Below, piece after piece: positions 47,501-55,557 of a stretch of 64,000 nucleotides of DNA. Made by a program: the position numbers and the translations under genes. Each line of letters begins with the position of its first letter. Position 1 is the stretch's first letter. The DNA is taken from the NCBI GenBank assembly GCA_002898255.1, contig BEIE01000002.1, positions 1 through 64,000 of the forward strand, written 5' to 3'. The notes beneath the pieces were generated by a model that saw only the letters and a list, made by a program, of their open reading frames with translations, was not told where the DNA came from and ran no database searches. Origin of the DNA: a bacterium HR28 (GTDB taxonomy: Bacteria > Chloroflexota > Chloroflexia > Thermomicrobiales > Thermomicrobiaceae).

Positions 47501-47690
47501 GATCGTTCCGCCCCCGGTACGCGAGCAGTACCGAGCGCTCCTGCGCCGCCAACCTGTGCTTGTGATCGACGGGCGAGTTGAGCGCGAGGGATCACTGGCC
47601 AGTCTGGTCGCCGACGAAGTGCGTCCGCTCGGGCGACCAGCGCTCCCGCTCACCGCACGTGCCGGCACTCTGTCGCACGACTTCCGGTGA
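44505..47690 (+). CDS. dnaE2: Error-prone DNA polymerase III alpha subunit DnaE2
   Basis: 1061 residues. N-terminal PHP domain (AELHVHSCFSLLDAP), C-family palm with PDIDIDFGLEDRERAIAYVY, fingers with TYQVESRAQQQ and RRAMGSKRSRAAMEALRGDF, and a C-terminal OB domain (TARVAGLVVCRQAPPTARGV). The length matches DnaE2 rather than replicative DnaE1. GTG 44505 follows GAGGAG and lies 14 bases after imuB. It makes the polymerase of the imuA-imuB-dnaE2 mutasome. The 3' end overlaps the convergent channel gene by about 100 bases. Confidence 0.94.
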   Translation: MTALYAELHVHSCFSLLDAPCQPEHLIERAAALGYQHLALTDHDALHGVVRFVRAAERAGIHPVVGAEVTMEDGSHLTLLAENDRGYATLARLLSAARLGWPTPDGPESTGTQLALEGSPGRRAVALPWQWLAEWHDGLIILTGCREGPIARALAREGRAAAWTWATRLARLFGPERCFVELEDHGERGDRQRVSELVNLAEATGLSVVVTGNVHYLDEQSWRLQDVLVCIREGITVDTPHPARKTSSAYRLVAPATMARRFRHLPEALVNTVRLAERCQVSLDFRQVRFPPLPHLVPPGETPMQVLRRQAYEGAQRRYGMLSEPVVRQLEHELGVIERLGVAEFFLICADLANRFRGRGRGSAADSLVAYCLGITQVDPLAHRLLFERFLNEERPSMPDIDIDFGLEDRERAIAYVYATYGVEHAAMVCNYVTFQARSAIRDLGRVLALPPELVDELAKSQGRLGEPLAAVARTLMPRLNEEEQRRLKWLVRLAPALEDIPRHLSVHVGGMVITGRPVVELTTVEPSRMPGRIVLGWDKRDIEEAGLIKTDLLCVRAISVVHEAVELIERVSGIRIDLEHLPLDDPAVYRQLQEADTIGTYQVESRAQQQSLPRTRPERFEDLIAQVAIIRPGPIQGGMVHPYIRRRQGLEPVRYLHPKLEPILRETLGVILYQEQVLEVAMVIAGMTAGQADAFRRAMGSKRSRAAMEALRGDFLAGAERNGVPRSVAERIFAQMAAFAEFGFCKSHAAALARTAYETLWLRAHYPAALLCALLNNQPMGFYAPEVLVWDALRRGIRVLPPDVVQSEVRATLAGDPVYGPVRLGLASIRAIGRTAAERIVSERARQPFRDPADVVRRAALTAEQVEALVLVGAFASLAPGRGRRELLWELLREVAERTTLPRFIEAPEPAVALTEPDAVEQTLLDYAILGFCLDRHLMELYARQRQLLRVVPAARLRTLPHGATARVAGLVVCRQAPPTARGVLFLTLEDETGLVNVIVPPPVREQYRALLRRQPVLVIDGRVEREGSLASLVADEVRPLGRPALPLTARAGTLSHDFR

Positions 47691-48443
47691 GGCTGGGCTA
47701 CTTGCGGCAAGTTCGTGCCCCTCGTTCGCCAAGATCCAAAGCATGGCGGCCAGGCGGCGCTGTTCGGCAGTGTCCAGTTCGTCCCACACCGCCAGGCGCT
47801 CGCGAACATGCTCGACGGTCGGATGCTGCGCACGGTGCCGCCCACCAAGGAAGTAGGTTGCCAAGCTACTCGTCACCATCCCAATGACGCCGATACCCAC
47901 GAACATGAGGGCGACCGCGACAATTCGCCCGGCAACTGTCCGCGGTGCGACATCACCGTATCCGACGGTCGTCACTGTGACCACTGCCTACCAGAGTGCC
48001 TCACCGTAACTACCCACACCTGGCTCAACAAAACGGAAGATCGCACTCCCGAGAAGGACGATACCGCTCGCGACCGCAAGCACATAGCCAAGCCCATTCT
48101 GGCGCGCAATGGCCCGGAGTTCACGGCTGGCTCGCCAGAACCACACGCCGGCACGGAGAACGCGGAGGAGGCGGACAAGGCGGAGCAGGCGTGCTGCCCG
48201 GAGAACATCCCACGGGAGAATTGCGACCAGCTCGATTACATGTTCGCGGATAAAGCGACGGCGATCGGATGCTCGCGTCAACCGAACCGCGTAGTCTGCG
48301 ATGAAGATGATCCAGATTCCATAGCTCACCAGCTCTCCTTCGGGTGACGGCGGCAACGTGAGGAGCCAGACGGAGAGGACAGCTAGTGCTCCCATCGCCG
48401 CCTCGTAGAGCCACGCGCTCCTTGCGCGTCGAGATGGTCCCAT
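47592..48443 (-). pseudogene. Voltage-gated K+ channel with in-frame amber codon
   Basis: A six-helix channel in one frame of 284 codons. S4 is recognisable from its regularly spaced arginines (RAARLLRLVRLLRVLR), and the pore has TVTTVGYGD. The codon at 47985-47987 is TAG: the protein reads GEALW, stop, AVVTVTTVGYGD, where relatives have a second Trp (TGG). The stop removes the pore helix, selectivity filter, S6 and the C-terminal domain. A single G-to-A change would account for it. A cytoplasmic helical tail follows the pore. Start 48443 follows a G-rich site. Confidence 0.85.
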
Positions 48444-48640
48444 TGATCCCCCCGCCTTATGCGTGCTTCGATACCATGAGTATCGCCGAATGGTCATGGT
48501 CTGACGAGTACACTGCCCTTGAGCAGCCTCTTGCCCTCGCATCCGCCCTGTGTCTGCCATGCTGGCACCCAATGCTCACTTCTTAGACCGACCTTCAGGA
48601 AGAAGGGACTGGACATCACCTGGCGATCAGAGAGTGTCCA

Positions 48641-48675
48641 TGCAGCGAACCGGCACGTTTCCGGAGTTCGCTGCA
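48641..48675. repeat. 10-bp inverted repeat in the channel/rrf2 intergenic region
   Basis: TGCAGCGAAC and GTTCGCTGCA are perfect reverse complements separated by 15 bases. It lies between the divergent channel gene (start 48443) and the rrf2 gene (start 48782), so it may be an operator or an RNA hairpin. The rest of this 338-base gap shows no gene. Confidence 0.65.
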
Positions 48676-48781
48676 CGGTCGCGAGTCAGTCTTTGTGGAC
48701 AGTTTGGCAGCGACAGCAACCGGAACACTCTTGTTTTCTTCATGAAGATATGAGATAATCCGGCCAGAAAGGACGCGGGGT

Positions 48782-49255
48782 ATGCTCTCGCAGACGAGCC
48801 GCTATGCCTTGACCACTGCCATCGCCCTCGCTCAGCGTCCGGATCGCTGGGTACGGGCACAGGATCTCGCCCTCGAAACCGGTATTCCCGCCAACTACCT
48901 TACAAAGATCCTCCACACCATGGCGCGGGCGCGTCTTCTCCGGTCCCAGCGTGGCCGTCAGGGTGGCTTCCGCCTTGCTCGTCGGCCCGAAGCAATTTCC
49001 CTGCTCGAGGTCGTTTCGCTGTTCGAGGAGCCTCACTTTCTGAGCTACTGTCTCCTCGGTACTGGGAGTTGCCCGGCGGATCGGCCTTGTCTGGCTCATC
49101 AGCGTTGGCTCGCGGCAGTTGAGGCAATCTCTCGGTTCCTCGACGGCACCACTCTGGCCGACATTGTCACCACGCCCGATGGGAGCCCAGTCGGTCCGCT
49201 CACCGTTCAGTGGCCAGAAAGTGCATGGCGAACGGCTGTCGGTTTTGAGGAATAG
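48782..49255 (+). CDS. Rrf2-family transcriptional regulator, putative Fe-S sensor
   Basis: 157 residues. Winged helix at the N-terminus (MLSQTSRYALTTAIALA, GIPANYLTKILHTMARA, RGRQGGFRLAR) and, at about residues 90-105, three cysteines in CLLGTGSCPADRPC, the place where NsrR and IscR bind an iron-sulfur cluster. Together with the hemerythrin and NnrS-like genes that follow, it may respond to nitric oxide or iron-sulfur damage. A TATGAGATAAT stretch about 30 bases upstream could hold the -10. Confidence 0.9.
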   Translation: MLSQTSRYALTTAIALAQRPDRWVRAQDLALETGIPANYLTKILHTMARARLLRSQRGRQGGFRLARRPEAISLLEVVSLFEEPHFLSYCLLGTGSCPADRPCLAHQRWLAAVEAISRFLDGTTLADIVTTPDGSPVGPLTVQWPESAWRTAVGFEE

Positions 49256-49264
49256 GAGGAATCT

Positions 49265-49903
49265 ATGCGCCTGACCGCTGAGGAGATTCGGCAGCATCAT
49301 CGGGCACTCTACGAGCATCTCATTGCGCTCGTGCCTGAAGACGACACGGTCCCTGATCCTGAAGGCCTCGTGCGCTTCCTTCGTGAGGAACTACTGCCGC
49401 ATGCCCAGGAAGAGGAGCAGGAGCTCTACGACCGGATCGAGTCCCTCATCCCGCCCGGGGAAGCGACCCGGACCATGCGCCTCGACCACGAGGCAATTGC
49501 GTGGTACACCGAAGAACTCGCTCGGCTTACTGCGACACTCGCATCTGCCCCTATGGACGAGCGTGCACAGTATGCTCGGCAATTTGTACGCCGGGCCCAC
49601 GAACTCGCAGCGATCGTCCGTCTGCATCTCGAAAAGGAAGAACGGGCGTACTTGCCGCTTTACGACCGGCTTACCCAGGAACGCGTACTCGATGTTCGCA
49701 CAGTTCCACCCCCACAGCGTCATCCCCTGATCTTCCAGACCTTTGAGTCTCTTGCTCCGGGTGAAGCCTTTATCTTGGTCAACGACCACGATCCAAAGCC
49801 ACTGTATTACCAGTTCCAGGCCGAACGCGCTGGTACCTTCAGCTGGGACTATGTGGAACGCGGTCCTGAGGTCTGGCGTGTCCGCATCGGAAAGGTCGCC
49901 TAG
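49265..49903 (+). CDS. Hemerythrin-like protein with C-terminal DUF2249 domain
   Basis: 212 residues. The first 140 form a hemerythrin four-helix bundle with candidate di-iron ligands in IRQHHRALYEHL, EELLPHAQEEEQELY, MRLDHEAIAWY and VRLHLEKEERAY. The rest is a DUF2249 domain (LDVRTVPPPQRHPLIFQTF, GEAFILVNDHDPKPLYYQF), often found in proteins linked to denitrification and nitric oxide. AGGAGG lies just upstream of ATG 49265, nine bases after rrf2. Probably an oxygen or nitric oxide binding or repair factor. Confidence 0.88.
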   Translation: MRLTAEEIRQHHRALYEHLIALVPEDDTVPDPEGLVRFLREELLPHAQEEEQELYDRIESLIPPGEATRTMRLDHEAIAWYTEELARLTATLASAPMDERAQYARQFVRRAHELAAIVRLHLEKEERAYLPLYDRLTQERVLDVRTVPPPQRHPLIFQTFESLAPGEAFILVNDHDPKPLYYQFQAERAGTFSWDYVERGPEVWRVRIGKVA

Positions 49904-49925
49904 GCTTCGCATCAGGAGGTGAGCC

Positions 49926-51143
49926 ATGATCGCGGGCACGTCGCAGCGCCTTCCGCGGTGGGTTCCACGACTCGCCCTCGCTGCCGGCGCGCTGCTCGCA
50001 GCACTTGGTGTGCTCACCGGTCTTACTCGCATGGGATGGAATATCCCCCTTCCGCACCGCGCGCGGCTCACCGTCGAACATGGCCCGCTCTTGGTCGTCG
50101 GCTTTTTTGTAACGCTGATCGGCCTGGAGCGGGCCGTCGCGGTGGGCCGACGCTTCATGCTGCTTGGGCCAGTGGCAGCTCTCGCAAGTACGGTTGGCCT
50201 CGTGCTTGCTGCGCCGCCACTGGCCGTCGATAGTCTGCTCTTGCTTGCCTACCTGGGCTTTGCGGCTACTTTCGGCTATCTCCTGTGGGTGGCACGCACG
50301 GCGCATCACACCGTGATGTTCGCTGGCGCACTTGCCTGGCTCGCCAGTGGCTTGCTTTGGACAAAGGGATTCTCCCTACCAACCATAGTCCCGTGGTGGA
50401 TCACCGGCTTTGTTCTCATTATCACCGGCGAACGACTCGAACTGGCACGTGCCCTTCGACCCGATCGCCCCACCCGCATCTGGTTCTTTACGGCGATAAC
50501 GCTGTTATTGGTCGCGACTGGGATTGAACTTGCGTTCCCAGAATTTGGGGCTCGACTTCGTGGGGTCGCGCTTCTGCTTCTCGCTGCCTGGCTCCTGCGT
50601 TGCGATGCCGCACGGCGTGGACTGCGCCAACATGGAGTTCATCGCTACAGCGCTGTCTGTCTCCTGCACGGGTATGCCTGGCTCGCCGTCGGAGGTTTGC
50701 TCGCGCTCGCCTACGGGCACCAGCAAAGCGGCTTCCTCTACGATGCCGAGATCCATGCTGTCCTGCTCGGCTTCGTCTTCTCGCAGGTTTTCGCCCACGC
50801 GCCAATCATCCTCCCTGCCGTCGCGGGTCTGCGTCTCGCGTTCCGCCGGTTCGCCTATGGGGCCCCGCTTGCTCTCGGCCTCTCGCTCGCGGTACGGCTC
50901 GCAGGCGATCTGCTCGCTGATTCGGAACTTCGTCGACTCGGTGGGCTGGGTAATGCGCTTAGCCTTGCCCTTTTCGCCGTTACGACTGTTCTTGCTACCC
51001 TCCTCGCGCAGCGGGACGTCTCCCCGGATCGCTTGATCTCCGCTAGACTGGCCCTGCAGTCGGCCGGTGCGGGTGGCGAGCAAGGGGGGAATGACGATGC
51101 GCGTCTGTCTCGGCGACCGGTTATGGACGAACGATGGCCATGA
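49926..51143 (+). CDS. NnrS-like multi-span membrane protein
   Basis: 405 residues with about twelve hydrophobic segments. Conserved-looking intramembrane residues include VEHGPLLVVGFFVTLIGLER and EIHAVLLGFVFSQVFAHAP, with histidines near the membrane faces as in the NnrS family of haem-copper-containing nitric oxide response proteins. Family assignment is by pattern and operon context, not by search. AGGAGGTGAGCC precedes ATG 49926. The C-terminal tail after residue 370 is hydrophilic and overlaps the next gene by 47 bases. Confidence 0.65.
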   Translation: MIAGTSQRLPRWVPRLALAAGALLAALGVLTGLTRMGWNIPLPHRARLTVEHGPLLVVGFFVTLIGLERAVAVGRRFMLLGPVAALASTVGLVLAAPPLAVDSLLLLAYLGFAATFGYLLWVARTAHHTVMFAGALAWLASGLLWTKGFSLPTIVPWWITGFVLIITGERLELARALRPDRPTRIWFFTAITLLLVATGIELAFPEFGARLRGVALLLLAAWLLRCDAARRGLRQHGVHRYSAVCLLHGYAWLAVGGLLALAYGHQQSGFLYDAEIHAVLLGFVFSQVFAHAPIILPAVAGLRLAFRRFAYGAPLALGLSLAVRLAGDLLADSELRRLGGLGNALSLALFAVTTVLATLLAQRDVSPDRLISARLALQSAGAGGEQGGNDDARLSRRPVMDERWP

Positions 51144-51741
51144 AGCAGGAACGGTCGAGTGGATGCTGCTGGATCCGACGGCGCACCGCGTAAATGCCGT
51201 GGTCATCCGGCGGGGATTGATCCTTCGACACAGCCTCGTTGTCCCACTGGTAGAACTACAAGTCGTCAAGACAGCGGGGCAAGAAGAGCGGCTTATTGTC
51301 CGTCGCTCGCGTGCCGATCTGGATACACTCCCGGAGTTCCAACGCGAACTCTTCACTGGCGAGTTGGCTTGGCAACTGACCGGTGAACGGGCGACTCCCT
51401 TCTTCATTCCCGGTTGGTTACCGCCAGCTTCTCTGCAGGAATCTCCACCGTCGACCGAAGTGATTGAACTCGGCGAGCTGGTGCGAGCGATCGACCAGGC
51501 GAATGCGGTGTTGCATCGTGGTGCGGCCATTGTGACCGCCGAGGGGGAGCGGGTCGGCCACCTCCAGGAGCTCTGTGCGTCGCTGCCAGACGGTCAGGTC
51601 GTCCATGTTACGGCCCGACATGGCCTTCCTCCGCATGAGATGGAAATCCCGGCTGAGGCCATAAGCGGGGCGGATGACGGTATGCTCTTTCTCCGTTGGT
51701 GGCGCCAGGACGTCGAGCAGGCGATTCGCTCTGCCCGATAA
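51097..51741 (+). CDS. PRC-barrel domain protein
   Basis: 214 residues with two PRC-barrel-like modules: residues 1-80 (VCLGDRLWTNDGHEAGTVEW, then VNAVVIRRG) and 125-210 (LHRGAAIVTAEGERVGHLQE, then HEMEIPAEAIS). PRC barrels serve as protein- or RNA-contact modules. ATG 51097 is spaced seven bases from AAGGGGGG; an ATG two codons earlier is too close. Overlaps the NnrS-like gene, so it is probably in the same operon. Confidence 0.82.
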   Translation: MRVCLGDRLWTNDGHEAGTVEWMLLDPTAHRVNAVVIRRGLILRHSLVVPLVELQVVKTAGQEERLIVRRSRADLDTLPEFQRELFTGELAWQLTGERATPFFIPGWLPPASLQESPPSTEVIELGELVRAIDQANAVLHRGAAIVTAEGERVGHLQELCASLPDGQVVHVTARHGLPPHEMEIPAEAISGADDGMLFLRWWRQDVEQAIRSAR

Positions 51742-51784
51742 CCGCCACGGTAGCGATCCTGCCTGAGGAGGGAGGCTACACTGC

Positions 51785-52747
51785 ATGAGCTCTCAGGATG
51801 TTCGCGGGATCGTCGTCGGAAGTCGCAACGCTGCAGTTGGGTTTCCGGCGGCGATCCGGATCCTTCGTGCTGGTGGTTCTGCTGTCGATGCCGCAATCGC
51901 CGCGGTGAAAGCGGTTGAGGATGATGTTCGTGATCAGGGTGTAGGAACCGGTGGCATTCCAAATCTGCTCGGTGAAGTTGAGCTTGATGCCAGCATCATG
52001 GACGGACGAACATTGGCCGCCGGTGCCGTCGGCGCAGTCAAGCACTATCCGCATCCGATCGAGATCGCACGGCGTGTAATGGAGTGCACGCCGCACGTCC
52101 TCTTGGTCGGTGATGGTGCCGAACTCTTCGCTCGCACCCACGGGTTCGAACCGGCCAATCTGCTCACCCCCGAGGCCGAGGCAGTCTGGCAGGCCGTCAT
52201 CCACGGTGAACGTGCCCCAGAACAGAACGTTTACGAGGACCGATACCAGCTCTACATGTCGGTCGTCCGTCGCTGGACGGAGCTCCTACACCGAGAACTG
52301 TTCGGTACAACCAATGTTATCGTGCGGGATCTTGATGGGAATATCGCTTGTGCGGTCTCCACAAGCGGCTGGGGCTTCAAGTGGCCTGGGCGGCTCGGTG
52401 ACTCCCCGATCATCGGGGCAGGGAACTATGCCGACAACCGCTACGGTGCCGCTGCCTGTACCGGCCGTGGCGAAATGGCAATCCGCTGTGCGACAGCTCA
52501 TAGCGTCGTGATGTACCTCCGCTTCGGACTGCCCCTTGAGGATGCACTTCGACAAGCTATGCTGGATCTCCGACACCTTGAAGATCCATATGCTGAGGCC
52601 GAGACAGTCATGAATATTGTCGCTATGGATCGCAATGGCAACGTTGCAGCTGCTTCGACCTCCCCTCATGCCACGTACATTGTGCAGACTCTCGATATGG
52701 AGACCTACGAGGAGCGGCCCCGTCTGTATGTCCCGCTCCGTGAGTGA
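51785..52747 (+). CDS. N4-(beta-N-acetylglucosaminyl)-L-asparaginase-like Ntn hydrolase
   Basis: 320 residues, isoaspartyl peptidase/glycosylasparaginase family. It would be made as a precursor that cleaves itself before a threonine; the likely site is FGTTNVIVRDLDGN near residue 180, after which come GRLGDSPIIGAGNYADNRYG and CTGRGEMAIR, which match the substrate pocket of glycosylasparaginases. The usual residue order is kept. ATG 51785 has GGAGGGAGG upstream. Cytoplasmic or exported cannot be decided; no signal peptide is seen. Confidence 0.87.
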   Translation: MSSQDVRGIVVGSRNAAVGFPAAIRILRAGGSAVDAAIAAVKAVEDDVRDQGVGTGGIPNLLGEVELDASIMDGRTLAAGAVGAVKHYPHPIEIARRVMECTPHVLLVGDGAELFARTHGFEPANLLTPEAEAVWQAVIHGERAPEQNVYEDRYQLYMSVVRRWTELLHRELFGTTNVIVRDLDGNIACAVSTSGWGFKWPGRLGDSPIIGAGNYADNRYGAAACTGRGEMAIRCATAHSVVMYLRFGLPLEDALRQAMLDLRHLEDPYAEAETVMNIVAMDRNGNVAAASTSPHATYIVQTLDMETYEERPRLYVPLRE

Positions 52748-52888
52748 GCATGTTTCGAGCCTTCTCTAGCCACCCGTTGGTGAGTGCTGGGTTATCACAT
52801 TGCCCCCTGCTGTGAGTACTGTTGTCAAAGGCAAGGGTAATGGACCTGATGCCGTAGGCGAGTCGATGATTCGCGAAAAGGGGACAAT

Positions 52889-54283
52889 GTGAAACAGACA
52901 ATAACCGTCCGCACGCGGGACGGAAAACAGCGTGACCTTCCGCCCGACCAAGTCAATCGTCTCCGTGCATCGTTAAGCGGTTCACTTTTGGATCGGAACT
53001 CGAGCGGCTATGAGGAGGCTCGCCGCGTCTGGAATGGCATGATCGACCGTTACCCTGCGCTGATCGCGTGCTGTACAAGCACCGAGGATGTGCAGCGTGT
53101 CGTCACCTTTGCTCATGAGCACCAGGCGATCCTTGCAGTGCGAGGTGGTGGACACAGCTTCCCAGGCTACTCCACGTGTGACGATGGCATTGTCTTGGAT
53201 CTCTCACCAATGCGCCAGGTCTACGTGGACGCGGTCAAGAGGACAGCACGGGCCGAGTCCGGCCTCCGCTGGGGCGACCTCGATACAGCCACTCAGCAAC
53301 ACGGACTGGTCCTTACCGGTGGTCAGATCTCACACACCGGCATTGCTGGCCTCACACTTGGCGGTGGTATAGGCTGGCTGGCACGAGCGTTTGGCCTCAC
53401 CATCGATCACCTCCAGGGCGCAGATGTTGTGACAGCTGACGGCCAGCTGCGCCGCGCTGCACCAGATGCGGATGCCGACCTCTTTTGGGCAATCCGGGGC
53501 GGCGGCGGGAACTTTGGCGTGGTTACCGCGTTCGACTACGCGCTGAACCCGCTAGAGCCTCAGGTTACCGTGCTCCAAATAGCCTTTCCGATTCACGAAG
53601 CAGCCAATGTGTTCCAAGCAGGCGAGGCACTTCTTGCCGCCGCTCCCGATTCAGTGTCTGCCACCTTTGCTTTTGTGAGAACACCGGAGGGCATGCCACT
53701 CGCTGCATTGACAGTCGTGGCCATAGACCCGCCGGACGATGCAGTGCAACGACTCGAGCCGTTTCGCCATATCGGGCCAGCAGTCTTCGAAGAGATCGTC
53801 ACTACACCCTATACCGCGCTGCAGCGTATGCTCGATGAGGTCGCTGCGGTAGGACTCCGCTACTATGGGAGGAGTAACTTCCTTATGAATCTAACTCCAG
53901 AGGTCGTTGGGCCGCTGGCCGCTCATTATGAGGAGGCACCATCACCGGGGAGCCTTGTTCTCTTTGTCAGGCTGGGTGGCGCCGTTGCACATGTAGCACC
54001 AGAGGAAACCGCATTTGCGCATCGCTCCTTTCCATGGTCTTTGACTGCCCTCGCGATCTGGCGGGATCCAGGAACAGATGAGGCAAATCGCAACTGGATC
54101 GAACGGACATGGAGCAGCTTACCCGCGCTTCCACAAGCAGTGTATGTCAATGAACTCGAGGAGGAAGGATCAGCGAGAGTTCGTGCTGCCTATGGCATGA
54201 ACTACGCACGGCTAACCGCACTGAAGAAACGATACGATCCCGATAATCTTTTCCGCCGAAACCAAAATATCCTCCCTGCCTGA
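52889..54283 (+). CDS. FAD-linked oxidase of the BBE type
   Basis: 464 residues. PCMH-type FAD domain with VRGGGHSFPGYSTCDDGIVL, where the histidine of GGGHS is the usual covalent FAD attachment, and GIAGLTLGGGIGWLARAFGL. A C-terminal BBE motif, YDPDNLFRRNQNI, closes the protein. The cysteine of the second FAD link in berberine-bridge-type enzymes is missing (GGQISHTGIAG), so a single covalent bond is expected. Substrates of the family range from sugars to alkaloid-like compounds and cannot be predicted. Confidence 0.9.
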   Translation: MKQTITVRTRDGKQRDLPPDQVNRLRASLSGSLLDRNSSGYEEARRVWNGMIDRYPALIACCTSTEDVQRVVTFAHEHQAILAVRGGGHSFPGYSTCDDGIVLDLSPMRQVYVDAVKRTARAESGLRWGDLDTATQQHGLVLTGGQISHTGIAGLTLGGGIGWLARAFGLTIDHLQGADVVTADGQLRRAAPDADADLFWAIRGGGGNFGVVTAFDYALNPLEPQVTVLQIAFPIHEAANVFQAGEALLAAAPDSVSATFAFVRTPEGMPLAALTVVAIDPPDDAVQRLEPFRHIGPAVFEEIVTTPYTALQRMLDEVAAVGLRYYGRSNFLMNLTPEVVGPLAAHYEEAPSPGSLVLFVRLGGAVAHVAPEETAFAHRSFPWSLTALAIWRDPGTDEANRNWIERTWSSLPALPQAVYVNELEEEGSARVRAAYGMNYARLTALKKRYDPDNLFRRNQNILPA

Positions 54284-54320
54284 AGTTACGGGCTGGTTCT
54301 TGGTAGTGCTGATGCTCCTT

Positions 54321-54356
54321 GGCTGATTCTGGGAGGGAGCTCCCCCAGAATCAGCC
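54321..54356. terminator. Bidirectional hairpin terminator
   Basis: A 13-bp perfect stem GGCTGATTCTGGG / CCCAGAATCAGCC with a 10-base loop lies between two convergent genes. The right arm includes the stop codon of the ferritin-VIT1 gene. Confidence 0.8.
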
Positions 54357-55484
54357 GCCAAGTGCCACGCCAAAGAGTCGGCCGACACCAAACGTGATTG
54401 CTGCCGCTGTGAGTCCAATGAGTACCTGTCGCAGTCCTGAGCGGAGCGCGCTCCGACCAGTGATGACGGTGATGCCCGCACCTAGCGCGAACAGGGCGAT
54501 CGCACTCAATGCCACGCTCACGGCAGCAGCCTGAAGTCCGCCCATCAGGAGATACGGAAGCACCGGCACAATTGCACCGACCGAAAACAGCGCAAAGGAG
54601 GCGACAGCGGCCTCCCATGCCGAGCCTCCGAGTTCCTCCGGATCGATGGCCAGTTCCTCGCGCACCAGCGTCTCGAGGGCTGGTGCGCCTTCCCGGATTA
54701 AGCGGTCAGCCAGCTGGCGAGCTGTCTCGACTGGAACCCCTTTGGCCCGATAGATGAGTTCGAGTTCCTCTCGCTCCTCTTCCGGGAACGCGATCAGCTC
54801 CTCACGTTCAATGCGGATCTGATGCTCGTAGAGTTCTCGCGCGCTCTGCACCGAAAGCCATTCCCCCATCGCCATCGAGAGTGAACCTGCCAGTAACCCA
54901 GCAATCCCAGTAAGCAGGATGGTGCGTGGAGCAAGATCGGCTCCTGCCACGCCCATCACGAGACTCAGGTTCGACACCAAGCCATCGTTTGCGCCGAGCA
55001 CGGCTGCGCGGAGTGCGTTTCCTCCAATCGCGCGGTGCCGTCCCTCCAGCACAGCCAGCGCACTCCCTGGCAACCCGCTCGGTCGCTCGCGTCCAATCAG
55101 CTGCAAGATGCGAGCATGCTGGTGTTCCGCCTCGGGAAGGCCTGTGTTTGCGGCTTCTGCTTGTGCGTCATACTTCGCCTGGTCTGCCCACTCCCGAGCG
55201 GTCACGGTCGGCAGCACAAGAGCGGGACCAAATCGCCGCGCAATCCAAATCAGTACACGCGTCCGCCAGCTTGGACGGGCGGTGGGGATCGCAAGCCCCG
55301 CCTCCGAGAGTTTCTGCCGCCAGAACTCAGCGTGCTGTTGCTCCATCTCTGCGAGGCGGCGAAAGACTTCGCGGAGTTCTGGTGAGGTCTCTGTCTCTGC
55401 CAGCGCCAAGTACAGGGCGGCGCTGTCCACTTCGTCTTGGAAGTTCCGGCGATAGCGCGCAATTGCTGCGCGATCCCATTCCAT
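54351..55484 (-). CDS. Ferritin-like/VIT1-CCC1 fusion metal transporter
   Basis: 377 residues. Residues 1-130 are a rubrerythrin-like di-iron domain (NFQDEVDSAALYLALAETE, then RRLAEMEQQHAEFWRQKL). The rest is a VIT1/CCC1 transporter with GANDGLVSNLSLVMGVAGA, SMAMGEWLSVQSARELYEHQ and four or five membrane helices. Such fusions (MbfA type) export iron or manganese. ATG 55484 follows GGAGGGTGGAAGCG. The neighbouring DUF554 gene is divergent, 73 bases away. Confidence 0.93.
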   Translation of the reverse strand: MEWDRAAIARYRRNFQDEVDSAALYLALAETETSPELREVFRRLAEMEQQHAEFWRQKLSEAGLAIPTARPSWRTRVLIWIARRFGPALVLPTVTAREWADQAKYDAQAEAANTGLPEAEHQHARILQLIGRERPSGLPGSALAVLEGRHRAIGGNALRAAVLGANDGLVSNLSLVMGVAGADLAPRTILLTGIAGLLAGSLSMAMGEWLSVQSARELYEHQIRIEREELIAFPEEEREELELIYRAKGVPVETARQLADRLIREGAPALETLVREELAIDPEELGGSAWEAAVASFALFSVGAIVPVLPYLLMGGLQAAAVSVALSAIALFALGAGITVITGRSALRSGLRQVLIGLTAAAITFGVGRLFGVALGG

Positions 55485-55557
55485 CGCTTCCACCCTCCCT
55501 CCAGTCGCCCGTTTCGACAGTACCATTGGCCGGGCGTCGTGTGGAGTGTGTACCCGA

